NCBI GenBank assembly: GCA_944381115.1
Contig: CALWJV010000016.1
Location: 131,307 to 195,306, forward strand
DNA from: an uncultured Clostridia bacterium
GTDB taxonomy: Bacteria; Bacillota; Clostridia; Oscillospirales; CAG-272
Direction: 5' to 3'
DNA length: 64,000 bases
Positions 45,020 through 53,756 of this stretch are shown piece by piece. The first letter of the stretch is position 1. Every line of letters starts with the position of its first letter. The translations under genes and the position numbers were made by a program. The notes beneath the pieces are model-generated. The model made no database searches and was not told the DNA's origin. It saw only the letters and a program-made list of their open reading frames with translations.

Positions 45020-47011
45020 ATGAAAAAAGAAAGAAGAGAAGAATTTTCTGAAAACACTACTGACAATACCCCGAAAAATACAAACGTTTTTGCAGAAAAC
45101 ATATTTTCAGGCGACACTGACATTGAAAATACAGACATTAAAGATAAATCAGAATATAAATACAAAGATGGTAATGTAAATACCAATGAATACGCAAATG
45201 TTAATGACTTAAAAGAAGGTGTTGACGATAATATACCTGAAGATGTTCCGGATACCACAGACTTAACCGCAAAAATCTTCAGCAGTCCGGATAATCCATA
45301 TAAAAATAAGGAAAAACCTGAGAAAAAAAAGACGGGAATGGTAAAAAAGCAAAAGATAATGATAATATCCTTTGCTTGCTTTGCACTCGTATTAACACTT
45401 TCTTACTTCATTTTTATAATGCCTTACCTTAATAAAATATCGGAACCGGAAGCAACTGTTCCTCCGGAAATTCTTGAAGGTGAAGTCTATGACGCCTCAA
45501 AAGATCTTATGCTGATATTTCCGCATACAGAGAAAAACGATATACAGTCTGTTGAAGTACACAATCAATACGGAACTTTCACCTGCGTAAAAGAAAGCGA
45601 CGATGTATTCTACATAAAAGAACACATGCTTGCTCCTCTCGGAGAAGATAAAATGTCATCCTTGGCAGTCGATGCAGGATATACGGTCGTTTCAAGAAGA
45701 ATAACTACAAAATGTGAAGATTTCGGAAAATACGGCCTTGCGGAGGAGGACGATCCGGCGTACTACATTCTTACTACGGTAGACGGAGAAACACATACCG
45801 TTTATCTTGGGGATTACACTCCTAACGAAGGGGGGATTTACTGCAGATATAAGGGAAGAGACGCCCTTTATGTCATTTCTTCTTCTGCCGCCGCGACTTT
45901 ACTCAGCAGTGCTGAAAATCTTATGACTCCCTTACTTACACTTCCGCTCCCCCAAAGTGCTTATGCTCAAACAGATCAGATTATAATTACAAAAAACGGC
46001 CAGCCATTTGTTGAAATACTGTATGATAATATTTGTGAAAAATGCGGCGGAAAATATGTTGAATTGACAGATGAAAAAAAATATGAATGTCAAAAATGCG
46101 GCAATAAAGTGGACATAAACGTTTACAAAGTCAGCGCATATAAAATGACATACCCGTCCAACCATATAGTAAATGATACAAACTATTCTACCGTACTTCT
46201 TCTTTCGCTCTGTTCACTTCAGGGAACAAGTGTACTGAAAGCGGGATCGGGAGCAATAGGAGAAAGACTTTGCGATGACGAAGAGATAATGGCTGAATAC
46301 GGATTTCATGACTTTGCAAATGTTCCTTACCGTCTTGTTTACAATTGTGACGGACAAACCAGTGCAGTTGCATTTGCGCCGTCCGGTGTTGAAGGATATT
46401 ATTTTGCTTATTCGTATGAATTTGACATGATAATCTTTGTCGATGCAAATACCGTACCGTATCTTGAATGGGATATACTCGACTATATAAGTCCCTCGAT
46501 ATTTTTGGAAAGTATTGCCGATGTTGCCGAACTCACGGTAAAAACAGCAGAAGGAAGTTACCTTACTTATAACAGCCGGAAATATTCAATAAATGAAAAG
46601 TTTACATTCAAGTATGTTGAAGGCGAATCTGAAAATTTACTCATATGTACATCGGAACGCACACAAAAAGTTTATGATAAAACTTCCCCGTCATTTAACT
46701 ATATACAAGGATTTTACGGCTCTGCGCTTTCCATGTATATTGAAGGATATTCAGACAACACAAATCCTGCGGAGATGGTCAAATATGCTGAGATGACAGT
46801 CAAAAAGAATGACGGGACTAAGATCGATTATGCGTTTTACTTAAACGGAGAACGGGCATTTTATACAGTAAACGGAAGCGGAGAATTTTATATTCCGGCA
46901 TATCAGTTAAAAAGAATGCTCGTAAACGCCGTAAGAGCATCTGAAGGATTTCCGGTAGACGACTCCGAGACCGCACCCGAAATTCCGGAAAGTTATGCAC
47001 CGATAAGTTAA
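45020..47011 (+). CDS. DUF4340 protein with zinc-ribbon-like insertion
   Basis: 663 residues. Residues 1-112 are a low-complexity acidic cytoplasmic tail, followed by one membrane helix (113-137), then an extracellular DUF4340-type domain built of repeated beta-alpha units (EDFGKYGLAEEDDPAYYILT, TVDGETHTVYLGDYTPNEGG, INEKFTFKYVEGESENLLIC). Within it, at 339-360, is CEKCGG-(x14)-CQKCG, a zinc-ribbon-like four-cysteine motif not usual for DUF4340. It starts 37 bases after the GldG-like gene and is the fourth gene of the ABC operon. The role is unknown, likely an accessory of the transporter. Confidence 0.82.
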   Translation: MKKERREEFSENTTDNTPKNTNVFAENIFSGDTDIENTDIKDKSEYKYKDGNVNTNEYANVNDLKEGVDDNIPEDVPDTTDLTAKIFSSPDNPYKNKEKPEKKKTGMVKKQKIMIISFACFALVLTLSYFIFIMPYLNKISEPEATVPPEILEGEVYDASKDLMLIFPHTEKNDIQSVEVHNQYGTFTCVKESDDVFYIKEHMLAPLGEDKMSSLAVDAGYTVVSRRITTKCEDFGKYGLAEEDDPAYYILTTVDGETHTVYLGDYTPNEGGIYCRYKGRDALYVISSSAAATLLSSAENLMTPLLTLPLPQSAYAQTDQIIITKNGQPFVEILYDNICEKCGGKYVELTDEKKYECQKCGNKVDINVYKVSAYKMTYPSNHIVNDTNYSTVLLLSLCSLQGTSVLKAGSGAIGERLCDDEEIMAEYGFHDFANVPYRLVYNCDGQTSAVAFAPSGVEGYYFAYSYEFDMIIFVDANTVPYLEWDILDYISPSIFLESIADVAELTVKTAEGSYLTYNSRKYSINEKFTFKYVEGESENLLICTSERTQKVYDKTSPSFNYIQGFYGSALSMYIEGYSDNTNPAEMVKYAEMTVKKNDGTKIDYAFYLNGERAFYTVNGSGEFYIPAYQLKRMLVNAVRASEGFPVDDSETAPEIPESYAPIS

Positions 47012-47079
47012 AATTTTTATAAAAACAATTTCCACGGTAGTTTTTAACGCCGGTCACCTTAATTAAAAAGGAGACGAAA

Positions 47080-48066
47080 ATGAAAAAAAATTTAAAAAAA
47101 GCAATAAGTTTTTTTCTCATTTTATGTTTTACGATCACCGCATTCACCTCATGCAAAAAACCCGGAGCCTTTTCCAACAATACAAAGACGGTAATGACGG
47201 TGGGTGATTATAAGGTCACATATGATGAATACAGGTACTTTTATTATAACTGTATGCTTGATATGGGAGATCAGGCCGATTTCACCGATCCTCAAACAGT
47301 GGAAACACTCAAAACAAATACCGAAAATGCGATAAGAAAAAGATATGCTATAAAACTTTATTGCGATAAATATAACAGAAAAATGAGCAACGCGGATAAA
47401 AAGGAAATGGATGAATTTATTAAAAGTTACATTGAAGACAGAGGCGGTGAAGATAAATTTAAAGAAGAACTTCTTAATTATCGTATGACTGGAGATGTTT
47501 TCCGCGAGCAATATGAGTTAACATATTACTACGATGTATACCTGCGGGAACTTCTATTTACAGGATACGACGGTATAATCCCGGTAGATGACCAAACAAT
47601 AAAATCTGATGTCAAAAATAATTTTTATCATTATACGCAAATATTTATACCGTTTGAAGAGGGAAGCGACTATGGCGAAAACCAGGAATTGATAAACTCC
47701 GCTCTTGCAGAACTGAAAAGTGGTAAAAGTTTTGACGAAGTTGCAGAGAAATATTCAAGGTGGACCGTTGATTTCAGAATCGGCGTTTACAGCACACCGG
47801 GCGAAAAACTTCAGATGATAGAAGATACTGCGCTATCCCTTGATATAGGTGAATACAGTGACGTGATATTCACTTCAGAGGGCCACCATATAATAAAAAG
47901 ACTCCCCATTGAAGATGATTATATAGATAAAAATCTGGACACGCTCTTAACTGTTTCCGCAACCAGACGTTATAATGAGTTCATAGATAAAGAAGCGGCT
48001 ACACTTAATGTTGAATATAAGGATTATTATAATGATATCACACATGCAATGCTTGTAAATAAGTAA
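47080..48066 (+). CDS. PrsA/SurA-like peptidyl-prolyl isomerase lipoprotein
   Basis: 328 residues. Signal peptide with lipobox FTSC (Cys26 or so, AFTSCKKPG). N-terminal SurA-like helical domain (VMTVGDYKVTYDEYRYFYYN), then a parvulin-type PPIase region at about 205-275 (ELKSGKSFDEVAEKYSRWTV, IGEYSDVIFTSEGHHIIKRL). It folds exported proteins at the outer face of the membrane. It is the last gene of the run and may assist the GldG/DUF4340 proteins. Gap to the previous gene is 68 bases. Confidence 0.88.
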   Translation: MKKNLKKAISFFLILCFTITAFTSCKKPGAFSNNTKTVMTVGDYKVTYDEYRYFYYNCMLDMGDQADFTDPQTVETLKTNTENAIRKRYAIKLYCDKYNRKMSNADKKEMDEFIKSYIEDRGGEDKFKEELLNYRMTGDVFREQYELTYYYDVYLRELLFTGYDGIIPVDDQTIKSDVKNNFYHYTQIFIPFEEGSDYGENQELINSALAELKSGKSFDEVAEKYSRWTVDFRIGVYSTPGEKLQMIEDTALSLDIGEYSDVIFTSEGHHIIKRLPIEDDYIDKNLDTLLTVSATRRYNEFIDKEAATLNVEYKDYYNDITHAMLVNK

Positions 48067-48092
48067 AATTAAAAAAAGTTTTGTATCAAAAT

Positions 48093-48124
48093 AAAAAAGA
48101 TGCTTCGGCGAAGCATCTTTTTTT
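48093..48124. terminator. Bidirectional terminator
   Basis: AAAAAGATGCTTC/GAAGCATCTTTTT with loop GGC, A and T runs on either side, between the PPIase gene and the PurL-like gene. Confidence 0.9.
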
Positions 48125-51100
48125 CTATTTCAAAAAATATTCCACACAAGATCTGATGAACGGTAAAGCCCTGCAACCTCTGTCGGCAAGTCCGTCGCCT
48201 ATACGCTCCGGGTGGCTTATCTGTCCTACGACATGTCCGTCTTTGGAGCAGAGTGCATCTATTCTTGCGCTTCCCCCTATCGGATCGTCTTCAAACATAG
48301 TCAAAATACGGCCGTCTTTTGCAAGTTCTTTTACATAATCGTCATCTATCATAAGGCGAAGTTTTTCACCTATAACCACGGTATCAAAAATTCCGCCGGG
48401 CTCAGAATATCTCATAAACGGCGAAAGAGTTGAAGTTGCCTTTATTTTCGGAACACTATAAACCACCGGGAATTTTTCATTATCAAAAAATCCCGTTTTC
48501 TTACTGTCAAGTTCTATAAGACCGCTCTTTATAAGTGCGTCAAAACTGGTTCCGCTGCCGTATATAAGCCCTCCTCTTTTTTTAAGAGACTTAAGTTCCG
48601 ACAAAATATCAGGCATCATTAAAACAGCCGCCGTAAATGCCGAAGAAACAGAACCATCCGGAATATAAAGAATATCGGTCTTTGAAAGTTTCTCTGCAAA
48701 AAGGCTGATATTATGTTCTCCCACTATAAACGTATCTGCTTCGGCACCTACGTCCAGAAATAAACATTTTATATCATCAGCAGGAACACTGTAATTTGTC
48801 ACAGGGATAAGTACATTTACTTTTCCCTCTGTGACAGTCTTTGCACTACCGTATTGAGAAATACAATTTTTAAGAAACATAAAATTATAATTATCGGCCT
48901 TAATATCTTCTTTTTTCTTGTCTAATTCTTTAAAGACAGGAAATGAATCGTCAAGATATGTAATAGCGGGAGTATCGGTTACCATTCCTATAACAATTGC
49001 ATTTTTCGGAACGACAGTACCTTCCGCTATCTCAAGCAACGCGGAGCCGTAAAAATAATCGAAAAGAGTTTCAAGTTGACAGTCTTTTTCAATATCCACA
49101 CCCTTCCCTGAGGCCCTGCATATTTCTATAATTTCAGTAGCAACGCAGTCAGCGTTTATAACAGATCCGGAAAGGACCGCTTTTTCCGCAACAAGAGCAT
49201 TTACTGTATCAATAGCTTTGTTTTGTCCTTCAGGCGAAGGAAGCTGGCTTACATGATCGATTTCAGGCTTTATAAGGATCAGCCTGCTTCCTACGGATTT
49301 CAAATCCCTGGTTATCGCATCATCTTTACTTCCGACACAAAGACCCATTATGGCAATGGTAGATTCAGACGGATTGCTGGGATGTTTTTTTTCTATATAA
49401 CCGCTTCCTCCTATGGATGCTGTTTTAAGATTCATCTGCGCCTCAAAAACGCCGAGCATTGAAGAAACCAAAACACCAAGACGCTTGCTGCTGTTTCCGT
49501 GTTTCGGAAAATATTCCTGAATTGCAATATATCGCTCATTTTTTCCGTAACCGGAAACAACGAGTTTCATAATAGCCTCAGTAACAGAAAGGTATGCGCT
49601 TTTATATGGTGAAATGGAATTTATTTCGCATGTCACGCCGGATCCGATAACACTGCATATCGGCTTTCCGCCCTTGGTAACGCACTTACCTTTATAGTTA
49701 AGTTCTCTTAAAGACACCTCGGGACGTCTTGGTGAATTTTGTAAATATACTGCTCCATCTCCGATAGTTTCATCAATACAGTTGTTTATTTTTAGTTTTT
49801 TTATGTCAGCATTTTTTTCGGCAAGTTTCATAGCACCGATAAAATTTTTCTTTGCAGAAACAAAAAGTGTTTTAAGAGTCTTTTTTAATTTGTCGACCGG
49901 CTCTTTGGCAACATTAAGTATTTCCGATTTAGGGAGAGCAGCCTGTTTTTCTATAAATACTCCGAGACGGGTTTCATAGCCTTCCGACATCAAAAATCCG
50001 TGAGTCAAAGATGCTGTTCTATTTGTGATCCCGTCTGTAATAGTAAATCTTCCGCTGTCATTTACAGTTGCAATTTGTGCACAGGAAACATTGTATTTTT
50101 CGCAAAGTAAAGAAAAATTTTTAGCGTTTTCAGGAGAAACTGCAACTACCATTCTTTCCTGTGACTCACTTAGCATAATCTCCTCTGTACTGAGGTTTCC
50201 GTATTTAAGAGGCACAGCATCGCAGTTTATAGTAACTCCCGATGCAATTTCGCTTATCGCACACACAATTCCGCCGCTTCCGACGTCGTTTACTGAATTA
50301 ATGTAAGAAGCAAATTCGACGTCATTAAAAAGTCTTTGCATGGCAGCCAAAACTCCGGCTTTTCCCACCGGAACATATTCTCCGGAAACTTCAATTTCTT
50401 CGCCGCTTTCACCGTAGACCGACATAAGTGTGCTACCGTCGCGTCCGGTTTTACCACCAAGCAGAAATATTAAATCTCCGCTTTTTGCATTTTTTTTCAG
50501 AAGCTCGTCAGTTTTTTCAGAATCCGTAAGTGCAAGTGCAACACAAAATTCAAAGTGTTTTTCATCATAATCGGCGCTAACCGCTTCGTTGTTTTGTGAA
50601 CATGGAATACCGAGTCCCCTTGCATAATCCGAAAAACCTTTTGCCGCTTCCGTTGCTTTTTCTATATTTTCCTTTGAATCAGAGTATCCATACAGACGCG
50701 CGGATTCAAACGGATATGCAAGTGCGCACAAAAGATCGCGGACGCTTCCTCCGAGACAGTTAGCCGCACCGTCATACGGTGATAACATTACCGAGCGGTT
50801 ACAATTCTCATTTTTTAACAGCATTAAAAGTTTTTTGCCGCTGTCGATGCCTTCAATTTTTATTCCGTTCAGTTTTTTTGTAGCCTTCTTCAGACTTTTG
50901 GTTTCAAGGTAAGAATTTGCTGTTCTTGCTATATCAGCGAGAGAATAATTTTTATTTCTTTTTAGTGATTTATAGTGATCCCAAGCAACTTTTACAGCCT
51001 CGTCTTCGCAATCGACCTGAGAAAGCAATGTGTTGAGAGTCGTATGTCTGAAACCTTCTGAAAAAAATCTGTCTGCTATACGCATTTCCGTCAAAGTCGG

Positions 51101-51712
51101 CTCCCGGCTTTCGGACAAAAAATAGTTTTGGACACGTACCATGTCCTCCATATCCATTTCAAGATGCAAATTTTTCTTGATCTTTTCGAGTTCTGTATAT
51201 TTTGCGGTATTGAATCCGTCTGCAAACTCAATATATTTACCGTCTTCCGGTTTTTTTTCAATAATGTCAGAGTCTGGTTTTGAGGCACATTTGAACACAC
51301 TTGCGAGAGCTTTATAAATACTTTCCGTATATTTTTTATCAAAACTGTCCGGAAGCGTAATTTCCCAGCCTGCAGTAACTTTTGCATCAGATCCGGGTGA
51401 ATAAAGTTTTATTATATCTGCAATTTCATCGCTTATTCTATCGGTAATACCGGGTCTTGACATAATAAGTATTTCAGCATTTTTTGTGTCTTTTTTTTCT
51501 TTTTCAATTCTGACTGCTTCACATTTTTTCGTTGCAACAGTCTGCTTTAAAATATTTAAAACTTCCTTGCTTATGCTGCCTTCTATCTCTATTACCTTTC
51601 TTATCCTTTCGGGCTTTACAGAAAGTCCGGTCTTTAAAAAAATCTTTTCGGTAATAAATTCCGGGATTAACCCGGCATCGCTGTTTATTTCCGCGTAAAT
51701 TCGATGCAACAT
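48125..51712 (-). CDS. Divergent PurL-type phosphoribosylformylglycinamidine synthase, active-site residues lost
   Basis: About 1,195 residues, with the architecture of the clostridial single-chain enzyme (N-terminal PurS-like part, two synthetase halves, C-terminal glutaminase) that makes FGAM in purine synthesis. Fold motifs remain: PYDGAANCLGGSVRD (about 313-327), GKTGRDGS (421-428), NDVGSGGI (476-483), SESQERM (516-522). Key residues do not. The usual S-D/E-H-C-R-H reads SEGFRH (219), the E-T-H-N-H-P loop reads NENCNRSV (302), and the glutaminase G-I-C-N-G elbow reads GSGTS (1053), with no cysteine. The late histidine (SHPER, 1168) is kept. Start ATG 51710-51712 after TAGGAG; a TTG one codon earlier is less well placed. 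No frameshift in 3.6 kb. Either an inactive paralogue with a new role, or an ammonia-using variant. Confidence 0.8.
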   Translation of the reverse strand: MLHRIYAEINSDAGLIPEFITEKIFLKTGLSVKPERIRKVIEIEGSISKEVLNILKQTVATKKCEAVRIEKEKKDTKNAEILIMSRPGITDRISDEIADIIKLYSPGSDAKVTAGWEITLPDSFDKKYTESIYKALASVFKCASKPDSDIIEKKPEDGKYIEFADGFNTAKYTELEKIKKNLHLEMDMEDMVRVQNYFLSESREPTLTEMRIADRFFSEGFRHTTLNTLLSQVDCEDEAVKVAWDHYKSLKRNKNYSLADIARTANSYLETKSLKKATKKLNGIKIEGIDSGKKLLMLLKNENCNRSVMLSPYDGAANCLGGSVRDLLCALAYPFESARLYGYSDSKENIEKATEAAKGFSDYARGLGIPCSQNNEAVSADYDEKHFEFCVALALTDSEKTDELLKKNAKSGDLIFLLGGKTGRDGSTLMSVYGESGEEIEVSGEYVPVGKAGVLAAMQRLFNDVEFASYINSVNDVGSGGIVCAISEIASGVTINCDAVPLKYGNLSTEEIMLSESQERMVVAVSPENAKNFSLLCEKYNVSCAQIATVNDSGRFTITDGITNRTASLTHGFLMSEGYETRLGVFIEKQAALPKSEILNVAKEPVDKLKKTLKTLFVSAKKNFIGAMKLAEKNADIKKLKINNCIDETIGDGAVYLQNSPRRPEVSLRELNYKGKCVTKGGKPICSVIGSGVTCEINSISPYKSAYLSVTEAIMKLVVSGYGKNERYIAIQEYFPKHGNSSKRLGVLVSSMLGVFEAQMNLKTASIGGSGYIEKKHPSNPSESTIAIMGLCVGSKDDAITRDLKSVGSRLILIKPEIDHVSQLPSPEGQNKAIDTVNALVAEKAVLSGSVINADCVATEIIEICRASGKGVDIEKDCQLETLFDYFYGSALLEIAEGTVVPKNAIVIGMVTDTPAITYLDDSFPVFKELDKKKEDIKADNYNFMFLKNCISQYGSAKTVTEGKVNVLIPVTNYSVPADDIKCLFLDVGAEADTFIVGEHNISLFAEKLSKTDILYIPDGSVSSAFTAAVLMMPDILSELKSLKKRGGLIYGSGTSFDALIKSGLIELDSKKTGFFDNEKFPVVYSVPKIKATSTLSPFMRYSEPGGIFDTVVIGEKLRLMIDDDYVKELAKDGRILTMFEDDPIGGSARIDALCSKDGHVVGQISHPERIGDGLADRGCRALPFIRSCVEYFLK

Positions 51713-51838
51713 CAACTTACTCCTAATCTTTAATTTAGTCTCAATAAAAGATTTTGTTTTTTTTTTAATTTCGCCTTATTTTCAAAAAATTATATTTAAA
51801 ACGCATATTGCGTGTAATTTTTAAAAATATTCTAATAC

Positions 51839-51867
51839 ATTATACTACAAATTAAACTTATTGTCAA
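51839..51867 (-). promoter_or_regulatory. Consensus promoter for the PurL-like gene
   Basis: On the minus strand, TTGACA (51862-51867), 17 bases, TATAAT (51839-51844). Both boxes are perfect. Confidence 0.85.
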
Positions 51868-51963
51868 TGTATATTTTCTACAACCCTCAAAAAAGTAGTC
51901 AACAAAAATAGTTTAATATATCAAAAATTCGACATAAAGATATATTACAACCAAAGGGTTTAC

Positions 51964-51992
51964 TTGACAATACAAGTCAAAAATGTTATAAT
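51964..51992 (+). promoter_or_regulatory. Consensus promoter for the radical SAM gene
   Basis: TTGACA (51964-51969), 17 bases, TATAAT (51987-51992), with TG before the -10 box. The reading frame is open across it, which shows that translation must start further down. Confidence 0.88.
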
Positions 51993-52059
51993 TATATATA
52001 TTTTTACATTTTTCCAACAACAATGCGCAGAAAATATTTACGTAAAGGCGGCGATATAT

Positions 52060-53523
52060 TTGAAACTTACACTGTTTGCTTACAATGCATCCCATTATCA
52101 TACCTGCCTTGCAGTGCGTGCATTAAGGACCGCTGTTTTTGATCTTGAAACGCCTCCGGATGTGTCTGTTCTGGAATTTTCGCTAAAAGATAAAAAAGAC
52201 CTTGTGCTCAATGCCCTATACCGGGAAAAGGCACAATTATACGGATTTTCGTCGTATATCTGGAATATAACTGAGACACTTCAGATCGCCCAAAATTTAA
52301 AAAAATTGCTTCCGGAATGTAAAATATTCTTCGGCGGTCCTGAGGTAAGTTACAGAGCCGATGAGATTCTTGAAGAGTACTCTTTTATTGATTCGGTTAT
52401 CATAGGTGAAGGGGAGCAGGCCATAAAAAATATGATTGACTTTTATCCTGACATACCGAGGAAAATTATCGGTGAGCGGGACCCTCTTTTTTTGAAAAGA
52501 AAGCCGCATTATTTTTTTAACGACGGCACCCCGGAATTACTTTTTGACGGTAAATTTGTTTATTATGAATCATCCCGAGGCTGTCCGTTTTCCTGTGGAT
52601 ACTGTCTTTCCGGAGCGGACTGCAAAGTCATTGCAAAATCTGCAGAGGATACACTTGAAGACCTATTTATGTTCGAAAGACTTCCCGGAAAAAAACGCAC
52701 TGTAAAACTCGTTGACAGAACGTTTAACTACGATCTGGACCGTGCAAAAAAGATATGGAAAGGTCTTATTAGCGAAAAATACACACACACTTATCATTTT
52801 GAGATCCAACCGTCTATAATAGACGAAGAGGCTCTGGAGATATTATCTTCGGCACCTGCCGGAAAATTTCAATTTGAAGCAGGGATACAAAGTACAAATC
52901 CTATAATTTTAAAAGAATGTGGCAGAGGCGGTAATATAAAAAAAGAACTTGAGAATCTAAAAAAACTGAAAATGATAAAAAATATACCTGTACACGCTGA
53001 TCTTATATGCGGTCTGCCGCTTGATAACATTGGATCAATAAAAAAGTCTATAAATGACGTCTATTATCTTTGCAACGAACTTCAAATCGGGTTTTTAAAA
53101 CTTCTCCGCGGTACTGTAATTCAGGAAAACGCGGAAAAATACGGCATTAAATACCGCAGCGATCCTCCTTACGAGGTACTTTGTACAAATACTATTTCAT
53201 ATGATGAACTGTTTCTTTTAAAAGGGATTGCACACACCGTTGACAGAGTATCAAATAGTGGTAAATTTTCTCTTTTACTTGAATTTTTGTTTGGAATTAC
53301 CACTCCTTTTGATTTTTTTTCCTCTTTGTCTCTCTCACTCGGCGGTAACCCGGCGGCATACTCTCAAGCGGAAATGTATGAAAAGGTTTATTTCGAAGCA
53401 CTCAAATATACTGAAGATAAGGAAATACGCGAAAAAATTCTATTGCTTTGCCGCGAGGACTTTCGGCGTTGCGAAAGGACTCGTATGCCGCCGGCACTAA
53501 ACAAAGTTAATTTAAAATATTAA
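52060..53523 (+). CDS. B12-binding domain radical SAM protein (DUF4080 type)
   Basis: 487 residues. I place the start at TTG 52060 (giving MKLTLFAYNASHYHTCLAVR), since the promoter at 51964-51992 excludes the longer frame and AAAGGCGG lies about ten bases upstream. This also matches the usual start of the family, x-LLxxYNASYxHTxLA. N-terminal cobalamin-binding-like domain (FGGPEVSYRADEIL, IIGEGEQAI), radical SAM cluster motif SRGCPFSCGYCLSG, and a C-terminal DUF4080 region. Reaction unknown; relatives modify tRNA or make anaerobic cofactors. Single gene. Confidence 0.87.
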   Translation: MKLTLFAYNASHYHTCLAVRALRTAVFDLETPPDVSVLEFSLKDKKDLVLNALYREKAQLYGFSSYIWNITETLQIAQNLKKLLPECKIFFGGPEVSYRADEILEEYSFIDSVIIGEGEQAIKNMIDFYPDIPRKIIGERDPLFLKRKPHYFFNDGTPELLFDGKFVYYESSRGCPFSCGYCLSGADCKVIAKSAEDTLEDLFMFERLPGKKRTVKLVDRTFNYDLDRAKKIWKGLISEKYTHTYHFEIQPSIIDEEALEILSSAPAGKFQFEAGIQSTNPIILKECGRGGNIKKELENLKKLKMIKNIPVHADLICGLPLDNIGSIKKSINDVYYLCNELQIGFLKLLRGTVIQENAEKYGIKYRSDPPYEVLCTNTISYDELFLLKGIAHTVDRVSNSGKFSLLLEFLFGITTPFDFFSSLSLSLGGNPAAYSQAEMYEKVYFEALKYTEDKEIREKILLLCREDFRRCERTRMPPALNKVNLKY

Positions 53524-53756
53524 AAAATTAAAATTAAGTCACAGATATTTTCATTTTTCAAAATTAAAATAGAATAGGTGAACTTAAAGGTAAGAATTTA
53601 CATTATTTATAAAATCACTTTGCATATTAAATTTTTTAAGTAAGTTAAAATTTTGTCGATAAAACGGAAAAGTATATTTTATTGATATTCAGTCAATATA
53701 TTAATTGAGTTTTATTTTTAACAGGAGTTTACTTTAAAAGAAAGGAGTAATTAAAA

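Larger units (their letters stand above)
51713..52059. other. Divergent promoter region
   Basis: 347 bases, AT-rich, between two back-to-back genes, with one near-consensus promoter each way. No purine riboswitch fold was recognised in the roughly 115-base leader of the PurL-like gene. Confidence 0.6.

Noticed and set aside
53641..53756. Copper operator and promoter before copA
   Set aside because: Short inverted repeats around TTGATATTCAGTCAAT exist, but no proper -10 box or known CsoR/CopY pattern could be matched.
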